From: an uncultured bacterium | Lineage (GTDB): Bacteria > Patescibacteriota > Minisyncoccia > Phycocordibacterales > UBA2100 | Direction: 5' to 3' | Length of the DNA stretch: 15,398 bases | Assembly (NCBI GenBank): GCA_903881205.1 | Contig: CAIRSC010000048.1 | Location: 1-15,398 of the forward strand | Position numbers and translations under genes: made by a program | Shown: in pieces, positions 1 through 5,946 of the stretch | Numbering within the stretch: position 1 is the first letter of the stretch | Layout of the letters: every line of letters starts with the position of its first letter | The notes under the pieces: model-generated | The model's input: the letters and a program-made list of their open reading frames with translations, nothing else | Told to the model about the DNA's origin: nothing | Database searches by the model: none

Positions 1-426
1 GACATGAGCTGAATCTGCAAGCTGTTCCATACGAGTACTTGCCGAGACGAGTGCCGGTACGGAGAAGTATCCGAATATATTCAGAGCCCAGCCATGCGCC
101 GAAGCAAGAAGCCAGCCGGTGAGCGGTAGTGCAATGACGGACGCATAGAGAAGAATGTGTATCCAGTTGGCGGCGAGCTCCTGCCACCATGGCATGCCCG
201 GTTCGGGAGACGGCGCAGTATGAAAAAAACGCAGGATCAGACGGATGAGCATGACTCCCAAAATCAGTATCCCGAACGACATATGAAAACTAACGAGCTC
301 GGCGGGCGACGTGCTTCGGCGAATCTCGGGCATGAGCCATCCGATAGCGAACTCCGCGCTCACCATCGCAACGATCAGCCAATGGAATGACTTCGTTATA
401 GGGTGATAGGTGGCGGGTCGTTCCAT
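1..426 (-). CDS. Cytochrome b561 family protein (partial, C-terminus off the left edge)
   Basis: Membrane b-type cytochrome that would carry electrons through the membrane between haems held by histidines. Reading the minus strand from the ATG at 426-424 gives 142 residues with no stop before the edge. The N-terminus HPITKSFHWLIV (residues 8-19) opens helix 1 with candidate ligand His15; helix 2 has FHMSFGILILGVMLIRLILR with His48; helix 3 follows around 88-108 (WIHILLYASVIALPLTG); His141 sits where the fourth ligand precedes the last helix in E. coli CybB. CybB is about 176 residues, so roughly the last helix is missing. The start is supported by the conserved N-terminus and a -10 box 12 bases upstream. 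The electron partner is unknown; it could also be a cytochrome subunit of another oxidoreductase. It is divergent from the zinc-ribbon gene. Confidence 0.85.
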   Translation of the reverse strand, partial: MERPATYHPITKSFHWLIVAMVSAEFAIGWLMPEIRRSTSPAELVSFHMSFGILILGVMLIRLILRFFHTAPSPEPGMPWWQELAANWIHILLYASVIALPLTGWLLASAHGWALNIFGYFSVPALVSASTRMEQLADSAHV

Positions 427-432
427 ACAGAC

Positions 433-438
433 ATACTA
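433..438 (-). promoter_or_regulatory. Extended -10 box for the cytochrome b561 gene
   Basis: On the minus strand TGCTAGTAT provides a TGN-extended -10 (TAGTAT). It starts 12 bases before the ATG, which would put the transcript start on or next to the start codon. No clear -35 box is visible. There is no Shine-Dalgarno site. Confidence 0.5.
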
Positions 439-461
439 GCAAATTATGCGCCCATACTTGC

Positions 462-467
462 TATAAT
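462..467 (+). promoter_or_regulatory. Extended -10 box TATAAT, leaderless-type spacing
   Basis: TGCTATAAT is a perfect TGN-extended -10 hexamer. Its first base lies 12 bases before the ATG at 474, so the predicted transcript starts at the start codon. No good -35 box and no Shine-Dalgarno site are present. Confidence 0.6.
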
Positions 468-473
468 TGCGAT

Positions 474-863
474 ATGCCCCAAACCAACATTCCACTGCCT
501 TCGATGTCTTCTCTGCAGCCGGCAGTATGTCCTCTCTGTCATCAATCTGTTCTTCCGACATATTATTTCTGCCCGAATTGTGGCACCTCGCTTCAGCAAG
601 CGCCACTCTCCGTTACTCCGATGGCGCAGATCGGAATCTACACGTTCAGTATTGTATTGCCGATGATCGGATTCATCCTCGTGACACGGTGGCCGGGGAT
701 GAAATATTATCGATCTGAGGATCCGAAGGTCCGCCAGATCGGACAGGTCGCGTGGATACTACTCATTCTCTCGACGATATTCACGTGTTGGTATGTATAC
801 AATTGGACTCAAAATATGATCCAATCTTCTATCGAGAGTATCAATGCGGACATGAGTTTCTAA
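474..863 (+). CDS. Zinc-ribbon membrane protein, function unknown
   Basis: Small membrane protein of 129 residues. Residues 19-36 hold CPLC and CPNCG, two CxxC knuckles 14 residues apart that would bind one zinc ion as a zinc ribbon. Two hydrophobic helices follow (about 51-69 and 92-109), and the tail is short and polar. This resembles the many zinc-ribbon plus transmembrane proteins of bacteria whose role is unknown; I do not recognise a specific family. The ATG at 474 is chosen because a perfect extended -10 box lies 12 bases upstream and the ribbon begins soon after. It ends 41 bases before the next gene, which has its own -10 box, so the two are probably not strictly co-transcribed. Confidence 0.7.
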   Translation: MPQTNIPLPSMSSLQPAVCPLCHQSVLPTYYFCPNCGTSLQQAPLSVTPMAQIGIYTFSIVLPMIGFILVTRWPGMKYYRSEDPKVRQIGQVAWILLILSTIFTCWYVYNWTQNMIQSSIESINADMSF

Positions 864-891
864 CGCTTACGCTCACATCGCGGGCATTCGA

Positions 892-897
892 TATAAT
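892..897 (+). promoter_or_regulatory. -10 box TATAAT, leaderless-type spacing
   Basis: A perfect TATAAT begins 13 bases before the ATG at 905. No convincing -35 box or Shine-Dalgarno site is visible. The earlier in-frame ATG at 896 overlaps this box, which favours the start at 905. Confidence 0.6.
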
Positions 898-904
898 GCA
901 TCAT

Positions 905-1540
905 ATGAAAATCACAAAACTCGGACACTGCTGCTTGCTTATCGAAGAGGCGGGGAAGATGATTCTCACCGATCCCGGAAATTATTCCGATTCGCAGAAC
1001 GATATCATCGGCATTGATATGGTCGTGATCACACACGAGCACGGCGATCATCTTCATGTCGAGTCGCTGAAGGCGATCATGACGAACAATCCCGCCGCGT
1101 CGGTCGTTTGTAATTCCATGGTCGGAAAGATCCTTGATGCACAAGGCATTGCACACCAGATCCTTGAAGGGACTGATGCAATGGTCGTCAAAGATATTAC
1201 TCTCGAAGCATGTGACGGCAGGCATGAAGAGATATTCGAAGAGATCGGTCAAGTACAGAATACCGGCTATCTGATAGCAGGCAGCGTGTATGTTCCGGGC
1301 GATTCATTCACTGCGCCGCAGAAACCGGTCGAAATCCTCGCACTTCCCGTTGCCGGTCCGTGGTGCAAATTGCCCGATGCAATCCGATTCGCGCTAAAGG
1401 TCGCACCGAAGAAGGCGTTCCCGGTGCACGATGCGATGCTTAAATCATCCGGGATGCTCCCATTACTCGGCGATCTGGTTTTCAAAAAGCACAACATTGA
1501 GCTCGTCATGATGGCGGCGGGCGACTCGAAAGAGTTCTAA
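905..1540 (+). CDS. Metallo-beta-lactamase-fold hydrolase, UlaG/UPF0173-like
   Basis: Predicted cytoplasmic metal-dependent hydrolase of 211 residues. It carries the signature THEHGDH (residues 43-49: His44, His46, Asp48, His49), then His107 in GRHE, Asp133 in VPGDS and His175 in PVHD. This is a complete ligand set for a two-metal site. The N-terminus MKITKLGHCCLLIE is typical of the branch related to L-ascorbate-6-phosphate lactonase UlaG and the UPF0173 proteins, whose members act on varied esters, lactones or phosphodiesters. The substrate here cannot be told. The start at 905 places MKITKLGH at the N-terminus as in relatives; starting at 896 would only add MHH. The engB gene follows after 39 bases with its own -10 box. 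Confidence 0.85.
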   Translation: MKITKLGHCCLLIEEAGKMILTDPGNYSDSQNDIIGIDMVVITHEHGDHLHVESLKAIMTNNPAASVVCNSMVGKILDAQGIAHQILEGTDAMVVKDITLEACDGRHEEIFEEIGQVQNTGYLIAGSVYVPGDSFTAPQKPVEILALPVAGPWCKLPDAIRFALKVAPKKAFPVHDAMLKSSGMLPLLGDLVFKKHNIELVMMAAGDSKEF

Positions 1541-1567
1541 CGATTGGGAGCAATCCCTATCCTCGTG

Positions 1568-1573
1568 TATAAC
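1568..1573 (+). promoter_or_regulatory. -10 box TATAAC for engB, leaderless-type spacing
   Basis: TATAAC starts 12 bases before the ATG at 1580. A partial -35 (TTGGGA, 1544-1549) lies 18 bases upstream. The promoter supports the start at 1580 rather than the earlier in-frame ATG at 1544, which lies upstream of the predicted transcript start. Confidence 0.5.
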
Positions 1574-1579
1574 TCTCTC

Positions 1580-2149
1580 ATGGAAATCACACGGTCACAG
1601 TTCGTAAAAGGTATCCGCGGGACGGACGCTATTACCGATGACGGTGTCCCGCAGTACGCATTTGTGGGCCGCTCCAATGTAGGTAAATCGAGCCTCATCA
1701 ATGCGCTCACCGATCGCTCAGATATGGCGCGCGTGGGCAAAAAACCGGGAAAAACGACCGAGATCAACTTCTTCTTCGTCAACAATGCGTTCTATTTGGT
1801 CGACCTCCCGGGCTACGGCTATGCGAGAGCGACGCCCCAAGAGCGCGCCAAGCTCAAAAAGCTCATTATGTGGTACCTGACGTATTCGGGCGCAAAGCCC
1901 AAGAAAGTGATACTCGTGGTGGATTCGAAGGTCGGAGTGACCGACTTCGACCGCGATATGATCATGATCCTCACGGAAGAGAAGCATTCGTTTATGATCG
2001 TCGCCAACAAGGTGGATAAGATCACCCAGAAGGAGGCGGCAGCATCGATTGTAGAGATGCGAGAGGCGGCGGGCGATGTCACAGTCGTGCCATTCTCGTC
2101 GAGGACCCGAAAGAATCTCCCGCAGTTGCTTGATATAATTTTCTCGTAA
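1580..2149 (+). CDS. engB: Ribosome biogenesis GTP-binding protein EngB (YihA/YsxC)
   Basis: GTPase needed for late assembly of the large ribosomal subunit; it acts in the cytoplasm. The 189-residue product has every G motif: G1 GRSNVGKS (30-37), the G2 region with PGKTTEINFF (56-65), G3 DLPGYG (75-80), G4 NKVD (143-146) and G5 SSRT (173-176). Length matches the family (about 190-210). The N-terminus MEITRSQFVKGIRGTD matches the conserved family opening, which fixes the start at 1580; the ATG at 1544 would add 12 unconserved residues. Its last codons contain a TATAAT that may drive the next gene, whose start lies one base after the engB stop. Confidence 0.96.
   Translation: MEITRSQFVKGIRGTDAITDDGVPQYAFVGRSNVGKSSLINALTDRSDMARVGKKPGKTTEINFFFVNNAFYLVDLPGYGYARATPQERAKLKKLIMWYLTYSGAKPKKVILVVDSKVGVTDFDRDMIMILTEEKHSFMIVANKVDKITQKEAAASIVEMREAAGDVTVVPFSSRTRKNLPQLLDIIFS
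2134..2139 (+). promoter_or_regulatory. Extended -10 box TATAAT inside the 3' end of engB
   Basis: TGATATAAT is a perfect TGN-extended -10 box lying within the last engB codons. It starts 17 bases before the ATG at 2151, which would leave a leader of about 5 bases. It could give the DUF2127 and methyltransferase genes their own promoter. The match may partly be forced by coding constraint (DII codons). Confidence 0.4.
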
Positions 2150-2150
2150 T

Positions 2151-2642
2151 ATGGAATTTCAGCCGCAACAGGAGAATAGGATTCGGGAATATTTCCGTAT
2201 CAGTATATTCATCAAAGGGCTCGTATCCATTCTTGAGATCATGGGCGGGACGCTTGCGCTCGTGGTACCCGTATCGATCGTCACGCGGTATATGGTGAGC
2301 CTTGGCGAAGGTGAATTATCAGAAGACGGGCACGATTTCATCGCGTCACATCTCATACAAATGGCACACTCGCTTTCGCTCAAAGGGGGTCTGTTTATCG
2401 GGGTGTATCTTTTGAGTCGCGGACTCATCAAGCTTCTGCTCGTGATCGCACTGTTGAAAGATCAATTATGGGCGTATCCAAGCTCACTTGCCGTACTGGG
2501 ATTGTTCATGTTCTATCAGATCTACGAGATATATCACACGCACTCGGTCTTTCTTATTGCGCTGACTCTGTTCGACTTCGTGGTGATGTGGTTCATCTGG
2601 CGCGAGTACGAAGTGCTCAAATCGCACCTCGTTCGACAATAA
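2151..2642 (+). CDS. DUF2127 family integral membrane protein
   Basis: Membrane protein of 163 residues with four predicted helices (about 16-43, 78-103, 109-127 and 132-151) and a charged C-terminus. The segment from HSLSLKGGLFIGVYLLSRG (73-91) through the next helices, ending in the WREYEVLK tail, matches what I know of the DUF2127 family (PF09900), which has no established function. The polar loop at about 50-72 probably faces outside. The gene starts one base after engB ends and its stop lies one base before the methyltransferase ATG, so the three are arranged as an operon, although a -10 box inside engB may also drive it. Confidence 0.75.
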   Translation: MEFQPQQENRIREYFRISIFIKGLVSILEIMGGTLALVVPVSIVTRYMVSLGEGELSEDGHDFIASHLIQMAHSLSLKGGLFIGVYLLSRGLIKLLLVIALLKDQLWAYPSSLAVLGLFMFYQIYEIYHTHSVFLIALTLFDFVVMWFIWREYEVLKSHLVRQ

Positions 2643-2643
2643 T

Positions 2644-3414
2644 ATGGCGATGAAGAAACCGGGACGGGACACCTCGTGGGGCAAAGTATCACAGTGGTAC
2701 GACACCTATCTTGGGAGTGACGATAGTTATCAGATGCAGGTGATCCTGCCGAATCTCACGCGCGTACTTGATCTCAAGCCGGGGGAGCGCGTGCTGGATC
2801 TTGCGTGCGGACAAGGAATATTCGCCCGCGAATTCGCAAAGACAGGGGCGCAGGTGCAGGGAGCGGATATTGCACCCGAGCTTATCGCCGAAGCGAAGAA
2901 GTATGGCACTGGCATTCGCTATGATATCGCGTCGGCCGAATCACTCTCGTTTGCCCAGGACGCATCATTCGACACCGTCGTCTGCGTGTTGGCGCTGCAA
3001 AATATGGAGGACCTGCCGAAGGTGTGCCGAGAAGTCGTCCGGGTGCTGAAGCCGGGCGGAAGATTCGTCATGGTCCTCAATCATCCCGCGTTCCGCGTAC
3101 TCAAGCGATCGAAGTGGGGGTGGGATGAGGGCGGTGTGCAATATCGCCGCATCGACGGCTATCTCTCAGGAGCAAAGATATTCATCGATATGCACCCGGG
3201 CAAGGACCAGAAACATGATGCAAAAGTGCAGACGATCTCATATCACCGCTCACTGCAGGATTTCTTCAAGTCGCTCACAGGCGCAGGGCTCGACGTAACG
3301 CGACTCGAAGAATGGATATCGCATCGTGTGAGCGAAGCAGGTCCGCGACAGAAGGCCGAGGACACAGCCCGCAAGGAGATCCCGCTCTTTATGATGCTCG
3401 AGGCGCGCAAGTGA
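2644..3414 (+). CDS. Class I SAM-dependent methyltransferase, substrate unknown
   Basis: Soluble 256-residue methyltransferase of the Methyltransf_11/UbiE-like type. Motif I is VLDLACGQG (50-58), the acidic residue ending beta 2 is Asp75 in GADIA, the motif II region is FDTVVCVLALQNMED (109-123) and motif III is LKPGGRFVMVLNHP (135-148). The following stretch, FRVLKRSKWGWDEGG with YRRIDGYLS, belongs to the substrate-recognition part and resembles small-molecule or lipid/quinone methyltransferases more than DNA or protein ones. The real acceptor is unknown. The gene starts one base after the DUF2127 stop, so translation is probably coupled. It is followed by a terminator hairpin that closes the transcript. 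Its stop is TGA. Confidence 0.85.
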   Translation: MAMKKPGRDTSWGKVSQWYDTYLGSDDSYQMQVILPNLTRVLDLKPGERVLDLACGQGIFAREFAKTGAQVQGADIAPELIAEAKKYGTGIRYDIASAESLSFAQDASFDTVVCVLALQNMEDLPKVCREVVRVLKPGGRFVMVLNHPAFRVLKRSKWGWDEGGVQYRRIDGYLSGAKIFIDMHPGKDQKHDAKVQTISYHRSLQDFFKSLTGAGLDVTRLEEWISHRVSEAGPRQKAEDTARKEIPLFMMLEARK

Positions 3415-3441
3415 ATAACTCCGCACAGGGCATGTCGGACA

Positions 3442-3487
3442 TGCTATCGTGCAAGAATAATCAGCACATAGCATAATTATTTTTTTA
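3442..3487 (+). terminator. Rho-independent terminator after the methyltransferase gene
   Basis: TGCTATcGTGC (3442-3452) pairs with GCACATAGCA (3464-3473), with one bulged C and an 11-base loop. An AT-rich tract with seven consecutive T residues (3480-3486) follows. The tract runs up to the next ATG at 3489. An upstream perfect inverted repeat GCATGTC-G-GACATGC (3430-3444) overlaps the stem and may form an alternative fold or an operator. Confidence 0.65.
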
Positions 3488-3488
3488 T

Positions 3489-3866
3489 ATGATCCTCGCA
3501 CAGATCCTCGGACTCTATTTCATAATCGTCGGTGTTATCGTTCTCTATCGCCGTCGCGCGATCATGCCCGCGGTCTCGCGCCTCGTCGCCAATAGGCCGC
3601 TACTGCTCGTCATGGGACTCATGGAGATACTTGGCGGTATCGCGATCGTGCTCACGTATCCCGTCTTTACCTTCGACGCCGACGGTGTCATTTCGATCAT
3701 CGGCTGGGTGCTGCTCGTGGAGGGGGTTCTCTACTTCGCACTTCCGTCGCGCAAAGTGCAGCGTTTCGTGCGTCGCTTTAATACGCAAACCTGGTATCGC
3801 GCGGGAGGTGTCCTCTCGTTCGTGATCGGTGTATACCTCGCCGGCTCAGGATTCGGACTTTTCTAG
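3489..3866 (+). CDS. Small four-helix membrane protein, function unknown
   Basis: A 125-residue protein made almost entirely of membrane segments: about 2-20, 37-58, 66-84 and 103-122. Basic loops (YRRRAIMP near 20-27 and RKVQRFVRRF near 88-97) probably face the cytoplasm. I do not recognise a named family. The ATG at 3489 is the first in frame and begins helix 1 at once. It stands directly after the T tract of the preceding terminator, with no Shine-Dalgarno site and no clear -10 box other than CATAAT at 3472-3477 inside the hairpin. Expression may therefore depend on read-through or on an overlapping promoter. Confidence 0.65.
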   Translation: MILAQILGLYFIIVGVIVLYRRRAIMPAVSRLVANRPLLLVMGLMEILGGIAIVLTYPVFTFDADGVISIIGWVLLVEGVLYFALPSRKVQRFVRRFNTQTWYRAGGVLSFVIGVYLAGSGFGLF

Positions 3867-3890
3867 TGCATCGTATCGCCGCCGGTAGGG

Positions 3891-3896
3891 TACAGT
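3891..3896 (+). promoter_or_regulatory. Candidate -10 box TACAGT, leaderless-type spacing
   Basis: TACAGT matches four of six consensus bases and starts 13 bases before the ATG at 3904. No -35 box is evident. The AGAGGGA between box and ATG resembles a Shine-Dalgarno core but abuts the start codon too closely to be typical. Confidence 0.35.
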
Positions 3897-3903
3897 AGAG
3901 GGA

Positions 3904-4146
3904 ATGTATTTCGTCTATCTGCTCGAATGTGCGGACACTAGTATTTATACGGGCATCGCGACCGATGTGGAGCGTCGCTTCAAGGAGCACCAGAATGGTT
4001 TGGGTGCAGCGTACACTCGCTCGCGCAAACCGGTCCGCATTCTCTATACCGAACAGGTCGCGGATCGAAGTGCCGCACTCAAGCGTGAAGCGGTGATCAA
4101 GAAATTACCGCGCACAAAAAAGCTCGAGCTCATTGCGCGCTCGTAG
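3904..4146 (+). CDS. GIY-YIG domain protein, UPF0213 (YhbQ/YazA) type
   Basis: Single-domain GIY-YIG protein of 80 residues, the usual size for UPF0213. The domain opens with YFVYLLECADTSIYTGIATD (2-21), where VYLL and YTG are the two halves of the signature. It continues with VERRFKEHQNG (22-32), which supplies the conserved arginine and histidine, then YTRSRKPVRILYTE, and ends with LKREAVIKKLPRTKK, which has the conserved glutamate. Family members are thought to nick or process DNA, but the cellular role of this small subgroup is not firmly known. The last 17 bases overlap the tail of the convergent flavoprotein gene. Confidence 0.92.
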   Translation: MYFVYLLECADTSIYTGIATDVERRFKEHQNGLGAAYTRSRKPVRILYTEQVADRSAALKREAVIKKLPRTKKLELIARS

Positions 4147-5401
4147 CGTACTGCGCTGCGCTCGTGCCCGCGACAAAGCCGCTTGTCCAGCATATTTGCA
4201 AGGAATATCCGCCCGACGGACGATCGATATCGAGGATATCACCGACGAGGAAAAGGTTCGGGAACAAGATGGAAGACATGGTCTTAAAATCCAATTCAGT
4301 GAGTGCCACGCCACCGGAAGTCGTGACCGCTTTATCCATACCGAGGAGCCCCGTCACCGGGAGTCGCAGATGCTTGAGCGTTTTCATGAGTCGTACGCGC
4401 ATTTCGCGCGTGACGCTGTTGCACTTGGTGTCGGGATCGATCTGCGCGAACTGAAGAATACTCGTCACAAGCGACGGCTGCACCATCGTCCCGAGCACAT
4501 TGCGTATCTTCTTATTTATGTCGGTACGGAATATTTCCTGCAGCTTCGCGTCGACTACATCAAAGCCCTGATCGGGGAGCAGGTCGACTTCCACATCGAC
4601 ATCGCCGTATTTGAGAAGTTCTCCGATCTCGCGGCTGAGATTGAGGATAGCCGGGCCGCTGAGTCCTACATGAGTGAAAAGCATTTTGCCTGACCCTGTT
4701 TCCTGCTTAACATTATTTTGATACACGGTGATCTTCACATCTCTCAGTGCGACGCCGGCGGCATCGACCAGCGGCACTTTCAACGCAAGTGGTACGAGTG
4801 CGGCCTCGGTGTCGTTGACCCTGTGGCCGAGTGCTTTGAGCATACGGAAGCCGTCGCCGGTCGAGCCGGTCTCCGGATGCGAAAGTCCTCCAGTGGCGAG
4901 AATGAATGCATGCGCGCGGACTGCATCGCCGTACTTGAGTTGTGCGGAAACGATCCTGCCGTTCTCAGTATTGAGTGATTCAACGCGCGAGTTGGACATA
5001 ACGGTGACACCGGATTCCTTCAGATACTCGACGAGCACATCCCACACCGACTGCGCGGTATCAGAAACGGGGAACGCGCGGTTCTCTGCCTGTACCTTCG
5101 TCGGCATGCCGCGACCATTGAAGAATTCGATCGTGTCTTTGCTATTCCATTGAGAGAACGGGGAAGCGAGGAACTTACCGCCGTCTTTGAATTTGGAGAG
5201 CAATTTTTTGGTATCGAATTCAGCATTGGTGACATTGCATCGGCCGCCGCCGGTAATGAGAAGTTTTTTACCGAGCGAGTTATTCCGCTCCAAAAGAACG
5301 ACCGAGGCTCCCAATTCAGCTGCACGCGCCGCAGCCATCATGCCCGCCGGCCCACCCCCGATCACGCATACGTCCCAGACTTGTTCACTTTGCGCATTCA
5401 T
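4130..5401 (-). CDS. HI0933-family (YhiN-like) FAD-binding oxidoreductase
   Basis: Predicted cytoplasmic flavoprotein of 423 residues, normal for the family. The N-terminal dinucleotide-binding loop is VIGGGPAGMMAA (13-24), followed by LLERN at the end of beta 2 and the family signature GKKLLITGGGRCNVTN (44-59). A mid-protein ATGGLSHPETGSTGDG matches the second FAD contact. The C-terminal GDILDIDRPSGGYSLQ with WTSGFVAGTSAAQ is the usual closing FAD motif. Relatives are annotated as NAD(P)/FAD-dependent or aminoacetone oxidases, but their physiological reaction is unclear. The start at 5401 is backed by the GGGPAG position and a -10 box 12 bases upstream. It is divergent from marR and convergent with the GIY-YIG gene. 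The stop is TGA. Confidence 0.93.
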   Translation of the reverse strand: MNAQSEQVWDVCVIGGGPAGMMAAARAAELGASVVLLERNNSLGKKLLITGGGRCNVTNAEFDTKKLLSKFKDGGKFLASPFSQWNSKDTIEFFNGRGMPTKVQAENRAFPVSDTAQSVWDVLVEYLKESGVTVMSNSRVESLNTENGRIVSAQLKYGDAVRAHAFILATGGLSHPETGSTGDGFRMLKALGHRVNDTEAALVPLALKVPLVDAAGVALRDVKITVYQNNVKQETGSGKMLFTHVGLSGPAILNLSREIGELLKYGDVDVEVDLLPDQGFDVVDAKLQEIFRTDINKKIRNVLGTMVQPSLVTSILQFAQIDPDTKCNSVTREMRVRLMKTLKHLRLPVTGLLGMDKAVTTSGGVALTELDFKTMSSILFPNLFLVGDILDIDRPSGGYSLQICWTSGFVAGTSAAQYATSAQ

Positions 5402-5407
5402 GGCGGA

Positions 5408-5413
5408 ATCCTA
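5408..5413 (-). promoter_or_regulatory. Extended -10 box for the HI0933-family gene, leaderless-type spacing
   Basis: On the minus strand TGCTAGGAT gives a TGN-extended -10 (TAGGAT). It starts 12 bases before the ATG. No -35 consensus or Shine-Dalgarno site is seen. Confidence 0.5.
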
Positions 5414-5444
5414 GCACAGAGCCCTGTACGGCGCCGCATTTCAT

Positions 5445-5463
5445 TATTTCAACATGCGAAATA
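5445..5463. repeat. Inverted repeat upstream of the marR promoter
   Basis: TATTTC and GAAATA form a perfect 6-base inverted repeat separated by seven bases. It ends nine bases before the marR -35 box. It could be a second regulator site for the divergent flavoprotein/marR region. A repeat this short and AT-rich can also arise by chance. Confidence 0.3.
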
Positions 5464-5471
5464 GGGGATGA

Positions 5472-5499
5472 TTGACAGTTGCTCGTAAATAAGTAAGAT
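5472..5499 (+). promoter_or_regulatory. Promoter of the marR-MFS operon
   Basis: A perfect -35 box TTGACA (5472-5477), a 16-base spacer and TAAGAT (5494-5499) form the best two-box promoter on this side of the window. The predicted start is about 4 bases before the marR ATG at 5510, so the leader is minimal. Confidence 0.65.
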
Positions 5500-5509
5500 A
5501 CTTACATAT
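5489..5509. promoter_or_regulatory. Probable MarR operator over the -10 box
   Basis: ATAAGTAAG and CTTACATAT are inverted arms of nine bases with one mismatch, around the centre ATA. The 21-base palindrome covers the -10 hexamer and runs up to the marR ATG. This is the size and placement expected for a self-repressing MarR dimer. Binding by this MarR is inferred. Confidence 0.6.
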
Positions 5510-5938
5510 ATGTTCAAGTCCGACCAGATCGCGGAAATATACCGAGGAATGATGTCGCTCAAACGGGCGCTTATGTTCAGATTGCCTGACAATGTGGCGC
5601 CTTCCATTACTCCGTCGCAATGGCTTGCCGTCAGTGCTATCGGCGATGGTGCTCACACGGTGAAGGCAGTAGCCGAAGCGCTTCGGGTATCGAGTAGTGC
5701 TGCCACACAGCTCATCGACGGTCTCGTAAAGACCGGCTACGTCATTCGGTCGCCGGGTAAAGAAGACAAGCGCGAGACTGAACTCACTCTATCGAAAGAC
5801 AGCGAAACGGGGATTAAGGAAATGAAAAAACAGAAGATGGCGCAATTCGAAAAAATATTTTCCACGCTTTCCGAACGTGAACTTGCCGAATTTGCCGCAC
5901 TGATGAAGAAACTATCCAATAACCTCGATACGAAATAA
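5510..5938 (+). CDS. MarR family transcriptional repressor
   Basis: A 142-residue winged-helix regulator, the usual MarR size, expected to bind DNA as a dimer and let go when a small phenolic or drug-like ligand binds. The winged helix spans about 34-95: SITPSQWLAVSAIG (helix 2), VKAVAEALRVSSSAATQLIDGLVKTG (helix-turn-helix, 51-76) and the wing RSPGKEDKRETELTLS with the conserved DKR at 86-88. N- and C-terminal helices would form the dimer interface. The gene lies 8 bases before the efflux transporter, the classic repressor-pump pair, and a 21-base palindrome covers its own promoter. It therefore probably represses both itself and the pump. No Shine-Dalgarno site is visible. Confidence 0.93.
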   Translation: MFKSDQIAEIYRGMMSLKRALMFRLPDNVAPSITPSQWLAVSAIGDGAHTVKAVAEALRVSSSAATQLIDGLVKTGYVIRSPGKEDKRETELTLSKDSETGIKEMKKQKMAQFEKIFSTLSERELAEFAALMKKLSNNLDTK

Positions 5939-5946
5939 AAAAACTT

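Noticed and set aside
157..390. Open frame of 77 codons on the plus strand near the left edge
   Set aside because: It is antisense to the cytochrome b561 gene, which has recognisable helices and ligand histidines; the plus-strand product is charged low-complexity sequence without a family.
1544..1579. Earlier in-frame ATG for engB at 1544
   Set aside because: It would add 12 residues not seen in EngB proteins and lies upstream of the predicted transcript start; the -10 box spacing supports 1580.
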